DNA of 47,816 nucleotides, taken from IMG/VR virus record IMGVR_UViG_3300036771_000042, positions 1 to 47,816 of that record. One strand, written 5' to 3'. This DNA is from a virus. Every line of letters begins with the position of its first letter. Position 1 is the first letter of the stretch. A program made the position numbers and the translations under genes. The notes below the pieces were generated by a model, which was not told where the DNA came from, searched no databases, and saw only the letters and a program-made list of their open reading frames with translations. Positions 7,460 to 15,896 of the stretch are shown here, in pieces.

Positions 7460-8655
7460 TGGCGGAAATTGCACATGCAGAGCGGGCACATGCTTTGCTG
7501 TCGGCCAGTGGGGCCTCCCGCTGGCTGCAATGCACACCGAGTGCCAGGCTCGAAGCTACGCTGCCGGATACCGAGAGCGAGGCCGCCAAGCGCGGCACAC
7601 TCGCCCATGAGATCGCAGAGCTGAAGCTACAGAAATTGTTTTCTGGTCTGACGACTCGCAAGTACAATGCTGCGCTGAAGAAGTACAAAGCGGATGACCT
7701 GTATGAGCCAATCATGGAGGACCACACGAATGCCTATGTGGACTACATTCAGTCCATCGTGCATCAGTTTCCTTCGCCGCCATTTGTGGCCATCGAGCGC
7801 CGAGTGGATCTTACTGACTTTGTTCCGGAAAGCTTTGGGACCTCGGACTGCATCATCATCGGAAGTGGCCGGTTATATGTGATTGATTACAAGAACGGCC
7901 AAGGTGTTCCGGTATCGGCTGAAAACAATTCACAAATGAAGCTGTATGCGCTGGGTGCTTACAAGGCTTTCAGTCTTCTGTTTCCGATTGAGACTGTCCA
8001 TGTGGCCATCGTTCAACCCAAAGTGTGGAATGAACCTTCCGAATGGACGTTGTCTGCAGCAGAGCTGCTGTCCTGGGGTGAATCGATCAAGCCGATTGCT
8101 CAGCAAGCATTCGATGGCCAAGGTGAGTATGTTCCTGGGGATCACTGCAAATTTTGCCGTGCCAGTGCGACATGCCGGGCAAGAGTGACGCAGATCATGG
8201 AGGCAGGCTCCAAAGCACCACTGAAGCCGCCATTGCTCAGCTGGAATGAAGCTGCAGACGTACTGAAGCGAGCTGACGGGATTGTCAGCTGGTACTCCGA
8301 TCTGAAGAAGCTGGCCTTGGCTGAAGCACTGAAAGGGGGGATCGTTCCGGGCTGGAAAGCCGTAGAGGGTCGGGGCAGTCGTGACTATACGGATCTGGAT
8401 GCCGCATTTAAGCACCTGCAGGAAAAAGGTATTGAGGAAGCGATCCTGTATGATCGTAAACCGTTAACACCGCCACAGCTGGAGAAGGCACTGGGCAAAA
8501 AGGAATACCGCGAGCTACTGGAGGAGCCTGGCTTGGTCGTCAGCCGTTCCGGAGCACCAACACTAGTAGCAGATGATGATAAGCGTCCAGGTATCACCAA
8601 TCAGGTTAAGCCTGAAGACGTATTTGGACCAGCACCAGATGAACCACAAAACTAA
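7459..8655 (+). CDS. DUF2800 protein, RecB/Cas4-like PD-(D/E)XK nuclease
   Basis: A 398-residue protein. GTLAHEIAE near residue 50, GTSDCIIIG near 133 and VIDYKNGQG near 146 make up a PD-(D/E)XK nuclease core, with Asp then D-Y-K as metal and lysine ligands. An early Cys (RWLQC) and three later ones (CKFCRASATC) could hold an Fe-S cluster as in Cas4 and AddB. Such proteins sit with DUF2815 and a family A polymerase in many Firmicutes phages and probably act as exonucleases in replication or recombination. Its ATG overlaps the stop of the previous gene by one base. Confidence 0.88.
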   Translation: MAEIAHAERAHALLSASGASRWLQCTPSARLEATLPDTESEAAKRGTLAHEIAELKLQKLFSGLTTRKYNAALKKYKADDLYEPIMEDHTNAYVDYIQSIVHQFPSPPFVAIERRVDLTDFVPESFGTSDCIIIGSGRLYVIDYKNGQGVPVSAENNSQMKLYALGAYKAFSLLFPIETVHVAIVQPKVWNEPSEWTLSAAELLSWGESIKPIAQQAFDGQGEYVPGDHCKFCRASATCRARVTQIMEAGSKAPLKPPLLSWNEAADVLKRADGIVSWYSDLKKLALAEALKGGIVPGWKAVEGRGSRDYTDLDAAFKHLQEKGIEEAILYDRKPLTPPQLEKALGKKEYRELLEEPGLVVSRSGAPTLVADDDKRPGITNQVKPEDVFGPAPDEPQN

Positions 8656-8679
8656 TAATTGATAAGGGGATAAATCCAT

Positions 8680-9525
8680 ATGACAACAGAAACAGCAATT
8701 ACAACAGGTGAAGTAAGACTGAGCTTTGTAAACTTGTTCACACCACGTGCCAATCAACCAGGGCAGGAGCCGAAATACAGCACCACCATTCTGATTCCTA
8801 AATCCGATTTTGCCACAATGCAACGTATCAATGCCGCCATTGAAGCTGCATCACAAAAAGGCGTAGCCGGTGCATGGGGTGGTGCCCGTCCAGCACAACC
8901 TCGTAACCCTATTCACGATGGGGATGGCGCGCGTCCGAACGGTGAAGCATTTGGTCCGGAGTGCAAGGGGCATTGGGTTCTGACGGCCAGTAGCAAACAA
9001 CAACAGGCGGTTGTGGGTCCAGACATGGGACCAATCATTGACCAAACCCGTGTTTACTCCGGCGTATATGGCCGAGTGAATATTAATTTCTTCGCTTATA
9101 GCAACAGCGGTAACAAAGGTATCGGCGCAGGCCTTGGTCCGGTGCAGATCCTGCGGGATGGCGAAGCCTTGGGCGGACGGATCTCGGCTGAACAAGCCTT
9201 CGGTGGCAATGGTGGCGGTGTAGGTTTTGCGCCGGCACCAGCTCCGCAGGGCTATGATCAAATTCCACCGCAGCAGTACGGACAACAACCACCACAGCAG
9301 CCGCAGTATGGCCAACAGCCTCCAGTACAAGGTGGATATGGACAAGCACCACAACAACCGCGATACGGTCAACAGCCGCCAGCGCAGCCGGGCTATGGGC
9401 AAGCACCTCAGCAACCGCAGTACGGACAAGCTCCGCAACAAGGCTACGGACAGCAGCAACCACCGCAACAGCAGATCGATCCGATCACCGGCAAGCCTCT
9501 TGGTCGAGGAATTTACGGGATCTAA
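8680..9525 (+). CDS. DUF2815 ssDNA-binding-like protein with YGQ-repeat tail
   Basis: A 281-residue protein. The first 180 residues match the DUF2815 phage family (GEVRLSFVNLFTPR, EPKYSTTILIPKSD, RVYSGVYGRVNINFFAYS), which is thought to have a single-stranded DNA-binding, OB-like fold. The rest is a disordered tail with seven YGQQ/YGQA repeats, then IDPITGKPLGRGIYGI. The tail resembles the repeats of the protein encoded at 6860. It probably covers ssDNA at the phage fork; the tail would take the place of the flexible C-terminus of bacterial SSB. Confidence 0.88.
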   Translation: MTTETAITTGEVRLSFVNLFTPRANQPGQEPKYSTTILIPKSDFATMQRINAAIEAASQKGVAGAWGGARPAQPRNPIHDGDGARPNGEAFGPECKGHWVLTASSKQQQAVVGPDMGPIIDQTRVYSGVYGRVNINFFAYSNSGNKGIGAGLGPVQILRDGEALGGRISAEQAFGGNGGGVGFAPAPAPQGYDQIPPQQYGQQPPQQPQYGQQPPVQGGYGQAPQQPRYGQQPPAQPGYGQAPQQPQYGQAPQQGYGQQQPPQQQIDPITGKPLGRGIYGI

Positions 9526-9543
9526 TTCATAGACATTCAGTTA

Positions 9544-9565
9544 AAGGGGTTCTTCGGAGCCCCTT
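9544..9565 (+). terminator. UUCG-capped hairpin between DUF2815 and polymerase genes
   Basis: AAGGGGTTC and GAGCCCCTT form a nine-pair stem closed by a TTCG tetraloop, with one T-G wobble. Only a weak T-rich stretch follows, so it may attenuate or stabilise the transcript rather than stop it fully. Confidence 0.55.
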
Positions 9566-9595
9566 CACTTTACCAGAAAGGAGGCAGCCAACTGT

Positions 9596-11557
9596 ATGAC
9601 GTGGCACCTTTCCATCGATATAGAGACCTACAGCAGTATAGACATTAAGAAAGCAGGGTTGTACCGCTACGTTCAAAGTCCTGATTTTGAAATCCTTTTG
9701 TTCGCTTATTCCTGGAATAGCGGCCCGACGCGAATTGTTGATCTAGCTCAGGGTGAAGCCATTCCGGAAGAAGTTATCCGCGCTTTAAATGATAAAGAAG
9801 TCATCAAACACGCATATAACGCGGCTTTCGAGTGGTACTGTCTGAATAAATTCTGGCCATCACCCGTAGAGCATTGGCGCTGCACACAGATTCACGGCTT
9901 GTACTGTGGATACCCTGCAGGGCTTGGCAAGGTAGGAGAGGCGCTGGGACTTCCCCAGGACAAGAAGAAAATGGGTGTCGGTGGTGCACTGATTCGGACG
10001 TTCTGTATTCCGATCAAGAAGCCTGCCAAGTCAACTGGCTTCCGGAAGCGCACCCTGCCCCATCATGAGCCTGAGAAGTGGGAGCTATTCAAGCAGTACT
10101 GTGTGGGTGACGTTGTGGCAGAGGTGGAGATCCTTCGCCGGTTATCGGTATTCCCAGTACCGGATATGGAGTGGGAGCTCTGGTTCCTGGATCAACGAAT
10201 CAATGCCCGAGGGATCGCCTGTGACCTGCAGCTGGTCGAGGGGGCTTTGGCCTTAGATCAGCAGATTACGACAGAGCTGATGCAGGAAGCCATACAGCTC
10301 AGTGGCTTGGACAACCCCAAGTCGGTCCAGCAGCTTAAAAAGTGGCTTTCCAAAGAGATCGGGGAAGAGGTCGAGGATCTTAGAAAAGATACTGTTTCCG
10401 GACTGATCGACAACGTGGAAGATGGCAAAGCCAAGCGCGTCCTGGAGATCCGCAGGGAGTTGTCCAAGACCAGTACTAAAAAGTATGTGGCCATGGAGAC
10501 GGTAGCTTGTGAAGACGGACGGGTTCGGGGGCTCTTACAGTTTTACGGTGCGAACCGGACAGGACGTTGGGCTGGGCGATTGGTCCAGGTCCACAACCTA
10601 CCCAAGAACAAGATGGATACCCTCGAATATGCTAGGCAGCTGGTTCACGGACAGCAGGTGAATTTGCTGAAACTGATGTACGGAAACGTTCCGGATACGC
10701 TCAGTCAATTGATCCGGACAGCGTTTGTGGCTCCGGACGGGAAGAAGCTTCATATAGCAGACTTCTCAGCCATTGAAGCCCGGGTGATTGCCTGGCTTGC
10801 TGGAGAGCAATGGCGGCTGGACGTGTTCGCTACTCATGGCAAGATTTATGAAGCCTCAGCGTCGGCCATGTTCGGGATTCCGCTCGAACAGGTGGACAAG
10901 GATTTGCGACAACGGGGCAAGGTTTCTGAACTTGCTTTGGGTTATCAGGGGGCTTCCGGCGCACTTATTGCTATGGGTGCATTGGATATGGGACTTGCAG
11001 AGGACGAGCTGCCCGAGATTGTAACACGGTGGCGTAACGCCAATCGGCGCATTGTGGATCTGTGGTTTGCGTTTGAAAAGGCAGCACTTAGTGTCATGGA
11101 GACGGGTCAGCCTGTAGGTGTTCGGGGGATCATCTTCGCTCGGGAGAGCCATCACGGTAACGGCTTGGATTTCTTCACGGTTCAGCTGCCGTCCGGAAGA
11201 AAGTTGTATTACGTGGAGCCTCGTCTGGCTCAGAACGACTTTGGCAAACAGGCTTTGCACTACATGGGTCCGGATCAGAAGACCGGTAAGTGGTCGCTGA
11301 TAAGCACCTACGGCGGGAAGCTTGTCGAGAACATTGTTCAGGCGATTGCAAGGGACTGTCTGGCTGTTTCCCTTATCCGTGTGGAGCAAGCCGGTTATGA
11401 CACGGTTCTGCATGTACATGATGAAATTGGAATCGAATCAGCGCATCCGGAAGATCTGGAGAAGGTATTGGATCTGATGGCTGAACCGGTACCCTGGGCA
11501 CCTGGGCTGCCTCTGAGAGCAGCCGGGTTCACCACAGACTTTTACATGAAGGATTAA
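9596..11557 (+). CDS. Phage DNA polymerase, family A with 3'-5' exonuclease
   Basis: A 653-residue replicative polymerase. The exonuclease domain begins at once with Asp8 and Glu10 in SIDIET. The polymerase domain shows motif A (ADFSAIEARVIAWLAGE), motif B (RQRGKVSELALGYQG) and motif C (HVHDEIG) with the catalytic aspartates. No 5'-3' exonuclease domain is present, as usual for phage enzymes of this type. AGGAGG lies 11 bases before the ATG, a slightly long gap. Its stop overlaps the stop of the convergent gene on the other strand. Confidence 0.97.
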   Translation: MTWHLSIDIETYSSIDIKKAGLYRYVQSPDFEILLFAYSWNSGPTRIVDLAQGEAIPEEVIRALNDKEVIKHAYNAAFEWYCLNKFWPSPVEHWRCTQIHGLYCGYPAGLGKVGEALGLPQDKKKMGVGGALIRTFCIPIKKPAKSTGFRKRTLPHHEPEKWELFKQYCVGDVVAEVEILRRLSVFPVPDMEWELWFLDQRINARGIACDLQLVEGALALDQQITTELMQEAIQLSGLDNPKSVQQLKKWLSKEIGEEVEDLRKDTVSGLIDNVEDGKAKRVLEIRRELSKTSTKKYVAMETVACEDGRVRGLLQFYGANRTGRWAGRLVQVHNLPKNKMDTLEYARQLVHGQQVNLLKLMYGNVPDTLSQLIRTAFVAPDGKKLHIADFSAIEARVIAWLAGEQWRLDVFATHGKIYEASASAMFGIPLEQVDKDLRQRGKVSELALGYQGASGALIAMGALDMGLAEDELPEIVTRWRNANRRIVDLWFAFEKAALSVMETGQPVGVRGIIFARESHHGNGLDFFTVQLPSGRKLYYVEPRLAQNDFGKQALHYMGPDQKTGKWSLISTYGGKLVENIVQAIARDCLAVSLIRVEQAGYDTVLHVHDEIGIESAHPEDLEKVLDLMAEPVPWAPGLPLRAAGFTTDFYMKD

Positions 11558-12417
11558 TCTTTAAGGTTTTTCAAAATTCTTAATTTATCGTTTAGGTGCC
11601 TGGTTATGAACTTTGTGACCATATTTTCATTGAATGTATCAACACCCATATTTCTCAATTCTGCCCTAACAAAATTTGATAATTCGGGTAAATCAATTTG
11701 ATCAATTTGGTTGTAAGATAGGCCTTTTTTTTCAAAGTAAAGATTTATTGAAATATCAACCATTCTTTGTAAACGTGTTTGAGAATTAATTACTTCATCT
11801 GTCGCCATATTTTTTACCGGATTCATACTGGATTTGAGAAATGCCATTTCATTTTGTATTTCTTGTAGTGAGTTGATGATGTATTGATCTGTAGAAACAA
11901 TCTCTTCGTTCATTGAAGCTACTTGGATATTACCGAAACTTTTCAAGAAGGAAGATTTATTTCCATCCTGTTGAGTTTCCTCGTATGTAGCTTGTACTTT
12001 TTCAGCTAGAAGTTCTTTAAACTTTACAATTGATTTATATCGGAGATCTCTTGGATATTGAAGATGTTCAATTACTCCAGCATCAAATGTGTAGTCGGTT
12101 TTGTCATCTTTAATAATGATAGTGGGCTTGTCGAAAGCCAAACGCATCCCGAGTTCAAACATCACATTGGGGTTCTTGCAACTTACATCGCAAATGATGA
12201 TGTCAGACTTATATAACCCCTCAACTATACGTTTATGGATAAGACCAGAACTGTTTCCTTCACTGACAATCTTAGGTTCACTACTATAACCCGGCATGGA
12301 AGAAACAGATTCAGTAATAATTCGTTTAACGTCAAGCCAATGATCAGTTGAGCATCCATCAATAGGTGCAATAGGCATAACTAATCCAATGTTTAATAAT
12401 TTAATTTCTTCTGTCAT
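11554..12417 (-). CDS. TIR / deoxyribosyltransferase-like protein, candidate defence moron
   Basis: A 287-residue protein. Residues 5-130 are Rossmann-like: an N-terminal strand (IGLVMPIAPIDG), then SDIIICDVSCKNPNVMFELG with Glu88 in the NPNVMFELG motif shared by nucleoside 2-deoxyribosyltransferase and TIR-like enzymes. The C-terminal 150 residues are helical and unassigned. Proteins of this type cleave NAD or nucleosides or act as effectors in anti-phage systems. The gene is AT-rich, inserted backwards in the replication module and has its own promoter, as expected for a lysogenically expressed accessory gene. The exact family and activity are not established. Confidence 0.7.
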   Translation of the reverse strand: MTEEIKLLNIGLVMPIAPIDGCSTDHWLDVKRIITESVSSMPGYSSEPKIVSEGNSSGLIHKRIVEGLYKSDIIICDVSCKNPNVMFELGMRLAFDKPTIIIKDDKTDYTFDAGVIEHLQYPRDLRYKSIVKFKELLAEKVQATYEETQQDGNKSSFLKSFGNIQVASMNEEIVSTDQYIINSLQEIQNEMAFLKSSMNPVKNMATDEVINSQTRLQRMVDISINLYFEKKGLSYNQIDQIDLPELSNFVRAELRNMGVDTFNENMVTKFITRHLNDKLRILKNLKD

Positions 12418-12422
12418 ATGAT

Positions 12423-12457
12423 CCTCCTAGTAATTTTTTACTAGGAACATTATACCA
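12423..12457 (-). promoter_or_regulatory. Promoter and RBS-overlapping hairpin of TIR-like gene
   Basis: On the minus strand TGGTATAAT (12457..12449) is a strong extended -10 element. A perfect inverted repeat CCTAGTAA-N4-TTACTAGG (12426..12445) follows, and its last bases belong to the AGGAGG ribosome site (12428..12423). It can act as an operator or as an RNA hairpin that hides the ribosome site. Confidence 0.6.
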
Positions 12458-12507
12458 GTTGAGGTTTTTAGTTAACAGTATGAATTGAAAAAGGACGGTG
12501 ATTAAGA

Positions 12508-12930
12508 GTGAGATCCTTAACAGCAGATGAGAAGAAGAAAATTGCTGACGCAAAGAAACGTGCGAATACCGCGATATCCAAAAAGCGAATTCTGCTTGGT
12601 GCACAGATCAGGGCGTGTACGGCTCCTGTGGAAATGAAGCGGAAGAAGGAACTGCTTCGTCAGTTTGATGCTCTTTCTCCAGTAAAGGGCTACCCTGCAG
12701 TTATTGAGGACAAAGAGCGTTCTATGATTATCGACTATGGACTGTTCCGCAGGTTGACCCGATCTCTGAAGCATCGTCGTCTGGATGTTCGGCTGGAGGC
12801 AGGTGGCGTGCTGAAGATCCTTCATGAAGACCCATCGAATACTCGAAATTATGGCGAGATTGAGCTTTACGAGATACCCCCTTGGCAGCAGTACGCACTT
12901 ACGGATTTACCTGTTATAGAGATTGATTAA
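12508..12930 (+). CDS. Hypothetical phage protein, 140 residues
   Basis: It starts at GTG with GGACGGTGAT upstream. The first 55 residues are strongly basic and helical (TADEKKKIADAKKRANTAIS). The rest is an alpha/beta region with no familiar motif. It lies between the polymerase and the primase-helicase gene, so a role in DNA replication or binding is likely on position alone. Confidence 0.7.
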   Translation: MRSLTADEKKKIADAKKRANTAISKKRILLGAQIRACTAPVEMKRKKELLRQFDALSPVKGYPAVIEDKERSMIIDYGLFRRLTRSLKHRRLDVRLEAGGVLKILHEDPSNTRNYGEIELYEIPPWQQYALTDLPVIEID

Positions 12931-12947
12931 ACCAGGAGGCAGGCGTC

Positions 12948-15350
12948 ATGCAATTTGACAGACAACTAACTATTTCAAGCGCCGGGACCAGACACAGCAC
13001 AAACTGGCAGATGCAAACGGCCTATTGGTCGGAGATCGTCGAGCGTTTACGGACTGCTGTACGGGGTGCGGAAACGCTGGCGGAATACTTGCAGCTGCCT
13101 AAGAGCAAACAGGATGACCTGAAGGACGTTGGCGGCTTTGTCGGTGGCAGTCTGTCAGGCGGTCGCCGGAAAGCCAACGCGGTCATCGGCCGTGATCTGG
13201 TTACGCTTGACCTTGATAATATCCCAGCAGGCGGGACGGCGGATATCCTTCGTCGTCTGGATGCCCTGAGTTGCGGCTATGCCGTTTACAGTACGCGGAA
13301 GCATGAAGAGAACCGGCCGCGCCTTCGGGTTGTGGCGCCGCTGGACCGGATGGCCACAGCGGATGAGTATGAACCGATTGCCCGTAAGCTCGGGGAGATC
13401 ATCGGCATTGGGTTGTGTGACCCGACTACGTTCGAAGCTTCACGGCTCATGTATTGGCCAAGCTGCAGCGCAGACAGTCAGTATGTGTTCACGTTTGGGG
13501 ATAAGCCGTTTCTATCGGTAGATGGCCTGCTGGCCATGTATCCGGACTGGCGCAATGTGGCTTCGTGGCCACAGGTACCGGGTACCGGTCAGACTCATGT
13601 ACGCCTGGCAGCGAAGCAGGGAGATCCCACAGAGAAGCAGGGTATGGTTGGCGCGTTCTGTAAGGTCTACGACGTGCCGGCAGCCATTGATGCCTTCTTG
13701 CCTGGTGTCTATCTGAACACAGATGACGGCAGCGGCAGACTTACGTACGTAGGCGGTTCAACCACAGGCGGTGCGATCATTTATGACGATGGCCAGTTTC
13801 TATTCTCCCATCATGCTACGGATCCGACAGGTGGAAGGCTGGTAAACAGTTTTGACATGGTGCGGCTTCACAAATTCGGTGATCAGGACGATGAAGCGAA
13901 GCCTGGGACACCTACAAACAAGCTTCCGTCTTACACGGCCATGATGGACTTCGCTATGCGCCAGGAACCTGTGGCGGGGCTACTGATGCAAGAACGGCAC
14001 CAGAAGGCCACAGCAGCGTTTGCGGACTCTCCTGTGTTGCCAGTAGAACCAGAAGATATAGACTGGATGCGGCGGCTGGAGTTCAACAGTAACGGCGTGT
14101 ACCTGAAGACGGTGGATAACGTCCTGATCGTGCTGGAATTTGATCCGGCTTTAAAGGATAAGATCGCATTTGATGAATTCGCCAATCGGGGGCTGGTGCT
14201 TGGGGCGCTGCCTTGGGATGCCAGGGAGGAGCGTCGGCCATGGGCCAGTTCAGATGACGCAGGGATCTACCATTATATCGAAAAGGTGTACGGCATCGCG
14301 GTAGATGCCAAGATCAACAATGCTTTAACCCTGATCACACATAAGAAGCGGTTCAACGATGTGCGTCGGTACCTGGAAGGGCTGACGTGGGACGGTGTAC
14401 CGAGACTGGATACGTTGTTTACCGACTACCTGGGTGCAGAGGACAGCCTGTATACCCGTGCAGTGTCCCGTAAGTCCTTCACGGCTGCCGTGGCCAGAGC
14501 AATGGAACCCGGCGTCAAATGGGACTATATGCCGATTCTGGCGGGGCCCCAGGGGCTTGGTAAATCGACGTTTCTGCGGTACATGGGCAAGGATTGGTAT
14601 TCCGACAGCTTGACCACCTTCGAGGGCAAGGATGCCATGGAGCTGATCCAGGGTATATGGCTGAATGAGGTCGGGGAGCTGACGGGGATGAGTAAGTCGG
14701 AGAGTAACGCCGTTAAGCAGTTTTTGAGTCGGACGGAAGACATCTATCGTGAAGCTTATGGCAAGCGTACAATGCCGTATCCGCGGCGCTGCGTGTTTTT
14801 CGGAACCACCAATGACAGCGAGTTTCTACGGGATCGTACAGGCAATCGGCGGTTTTGGCCTATTGATGTAGGCATCGTGAAGCCGACAAAGAGCGTGTTT
14901 CAGGATCTGAAGGGTGAAGTGGATCAGATTTATGCGGAGGCTTTTGTCCGGTGGCAGCTGAATGAACCATTGTATCTGTCAGGCGAGATCGAGGACATGG
15001 CGAAGGAACGTCAGGAGGCCCACAGGGAGAGTAATGCAAAGGAAGGCATCATTCAAGCATTCGTGAATAGACCAGTTCCGGAAGATTGGTTAAAACGCGA
15101 TTTACCGACGAGAAGAATGTACTGGTCTGGTGAGTTTGGGAAGCCCCAGGAAGGCGAGGGAGGCCCCCGGGACCGAATATGTGCCGCTGAAATTTGGTGC
15201 GAATGCTTCAATTCGGACATTAAGTTTATGAAGCAAGCAGACACGAGAGAGATTAACGGCATTTTATCCTGCATACCAGGATGGGAGGAGTATCGCGGAC
15301 GATTCGGCCCATACGAAACCCAGCGCGGCTATCGTCGCAAAGATTGTTGA
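12948..15350 (+). CDS. Primase-helicase of the VapE type
   Basis: An 800-residue replication initiator. The N-terminal part (about 1-200) resembles archaeo-eukaryotic primases, with DLVTLDLDN near residue 85 as the acidic site. From about residue 400 it is a virulence-associated E (D5/SF3-like) ATPase: Walker A AGPQGLGKST near 530, Walker B IWLNEVGEL, and the sensor block GTTNDSEFLRDRTGNRRFWP near 620. Such proteins open and prime the phage origin. An iteron array begins at its stop codon. AGGAGG precedes the ATG. Confidence 0.94.
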   Translation: MQFDRQLTISSAGTRHSTNWQMQTAYWSEIVERLRTAVRGAETLAEYLQLPKSKQDDLKDVGGFVGGSLSGGRRKANAVIGRDLVTLDLDNIPAGGTADILRRLDALSCGYAVYSTRKHEENRPRLRVVAPLDRMATADEYEPIARKLGEIIGIGLCDPTTFEASRLMYWPSCSADSQYVFTFGDKPFLSVDGLLAMYPDWRNVASWPQVPGTGQTHVRLAAKQGDPTEKQGMVGAFCKVYDVPAAIDAFLPGVYLNTDDGSGRLTYVGGSTTGGAIIYDDGQFLFSHHATDPTGGRLVNSFDMVRLHKFGDQDDEAKPGTPTNKLPSYTAMMDFAMRQEPVAGLLMQERHQKATAAFADSPVLPVEPEDIDWMRRLEFNSNGVYLKTVDNVLIVLEFDPALKDKIAFDEFANRGLVLGALPWDAREERRPWASSDDAGIYHYIEKVYGIAVDAKINNALTLITHKKRFNDVRRYLEGLTWDGVPRLDTLFTDYLGAEDSLYTRAVSRKSFTAAVARAMEPGVKWDYMPILAGPQGLGKSTFLRYMGKDWYSDSLTTFEGKDAMELIQGIWLNEVGELTGMSKSESNAVKQFLSRTEDIYREAYGKRTMPYPRRCVFFGTTNDSEFLRDRTGNRRFWPIDVGIVKPTKSVFQDLKGEVDQIYAEAFVRWQLNEPLYLSGEIEDMAKERQEAHRESNAKEGIIQAFVNRPVPEDWLKRDLPTRRMYWSGEFGKPQEGEGGPRDRICAAEIWCECFNSDIKFMKQADTREINGILSCIPGWEEYRGRFGPYETQRGYRRKDC

Positions 15351-15501
15351 CAATGTTGACAGATGAATTGTTGACACTCGCTTAACTGTCAACAAAGGAA
15401 TGTGACAGATTTTCAAGTGTCAACATGAGTGTCAACACAACTGTCAACGTCCTAAACCCTTGCTATATATACTTTTATTATACTTTGTTGACACTGTTGA
15501 C
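15346..15501. repeat. Iteron array, nine GTTGAC/GTCAAC sites
   Basis: Nine perfect GTTGAC hexamers lie in 156 bp. Five are direct (15346, 15355, 15370, 15487, 15496) and four inverted (15388, 15419, 15431, 15443). Eight extend to TGTTGACA. Spacings of 9 and 12 bp recur. The first copy overlaps the stop codon of the primase-helicase gene. Confidence 0.85.
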
Positions 15502-15600
15502 AGTTATCTAGTTAAAGATAAAAAACAAATAGAATATAGAGATTATAGAAAATATATAACGCCTAACACGCCTGATTGAATATATAGTATAGGAATTTTC
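15346..15600. other. ori: Probable phage replication origin
   Basis: The 258-bp gap after the primase-helicase gene has no open frame of note. It joins the iteron array to two very AT-rich stretches (about 15462..15486 and 15507..15600, for example CTATATATACTTTTATTATA) that could melt. Repeats plus an unwinding region beside an SF3-type initiator is the usual build of a phage origin. Inference from layout only. Confidence 0.7.
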
Positions 15601-15623
15601 GAAGTGTCATGGAGGTATTCACT

Positions 15624-15896
15624 ATGAGAGAGAGCCAAGTTGAATCTTATTTGCGGCAGAAGGTGAAAGATATTGGCGGCATCGCCTATAAATTTGTATC
15701 GCCTGGTAACTCAGGAGTGCCTGACCGGATGGTACTGCTTCCGGAAGGACGAACCGTGTTTGTGGAGCTGAAGGCCCCAGGTAAGAAACCCACCAAGCTG
15801 CAGCTGGTGCAGCATAAGCGGATGCAGGCTTTGGGCCATGAGGTGCGGGTGATCGACAGCAGAGAGCAGGTGGATGCATGGCTGCAGGAGCTTTGA
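15624..15896 (+). CDS. VRR-NUC domain nuclease
   Basis: A 90-residue stand-alone VRR-NUC (PD-(D/E)XK) nuclease. Asp34 in GVPDRM and Glu48/Lys50 in FVELKAPG form the active site, and QLVQHKRMQALGHEVRVI is the characteristic C-terminal part. The ATG at 15624 is used because GGAGG at 15612 serves as its ribosome site; an in-frame ATG at 15609 would include that site. It overlaps the helicase start by 19 bases. In phages VRR-NUC often travels with an SNF2 helicase and probably cuts branched or flapped DNA. Confidence 0.93.
   Translation: MRESQVESYLRQKVKDIGGIAYKFVSPGNSGVPDRMVLLPEGRTVFVELKAPGKKPTKLQLVQHKRMQALGHEVRVIDSREQVDAWLQEL

Noticed and set aside
6854-7537. Long Leu-rich minus-strand open frame opposite the YGQQP repeats
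   Set aside because: It is the reverse reading of a repetitive Gln/Tyr/Pro coding region; no ribosome site and the plus-strand gene is well supported.
8851-9468. Minus-strand open frames opposite the DUF2815 tail
   Set aside because: Same artefact of repetitive coding DNA; the sense protein has a known family domain.
15346-15501. Repeats considered as a CRISPR array
   Set aside because: Unit is only 6-8 bp in both orientations with very short gaps; this is an iteron pattern.
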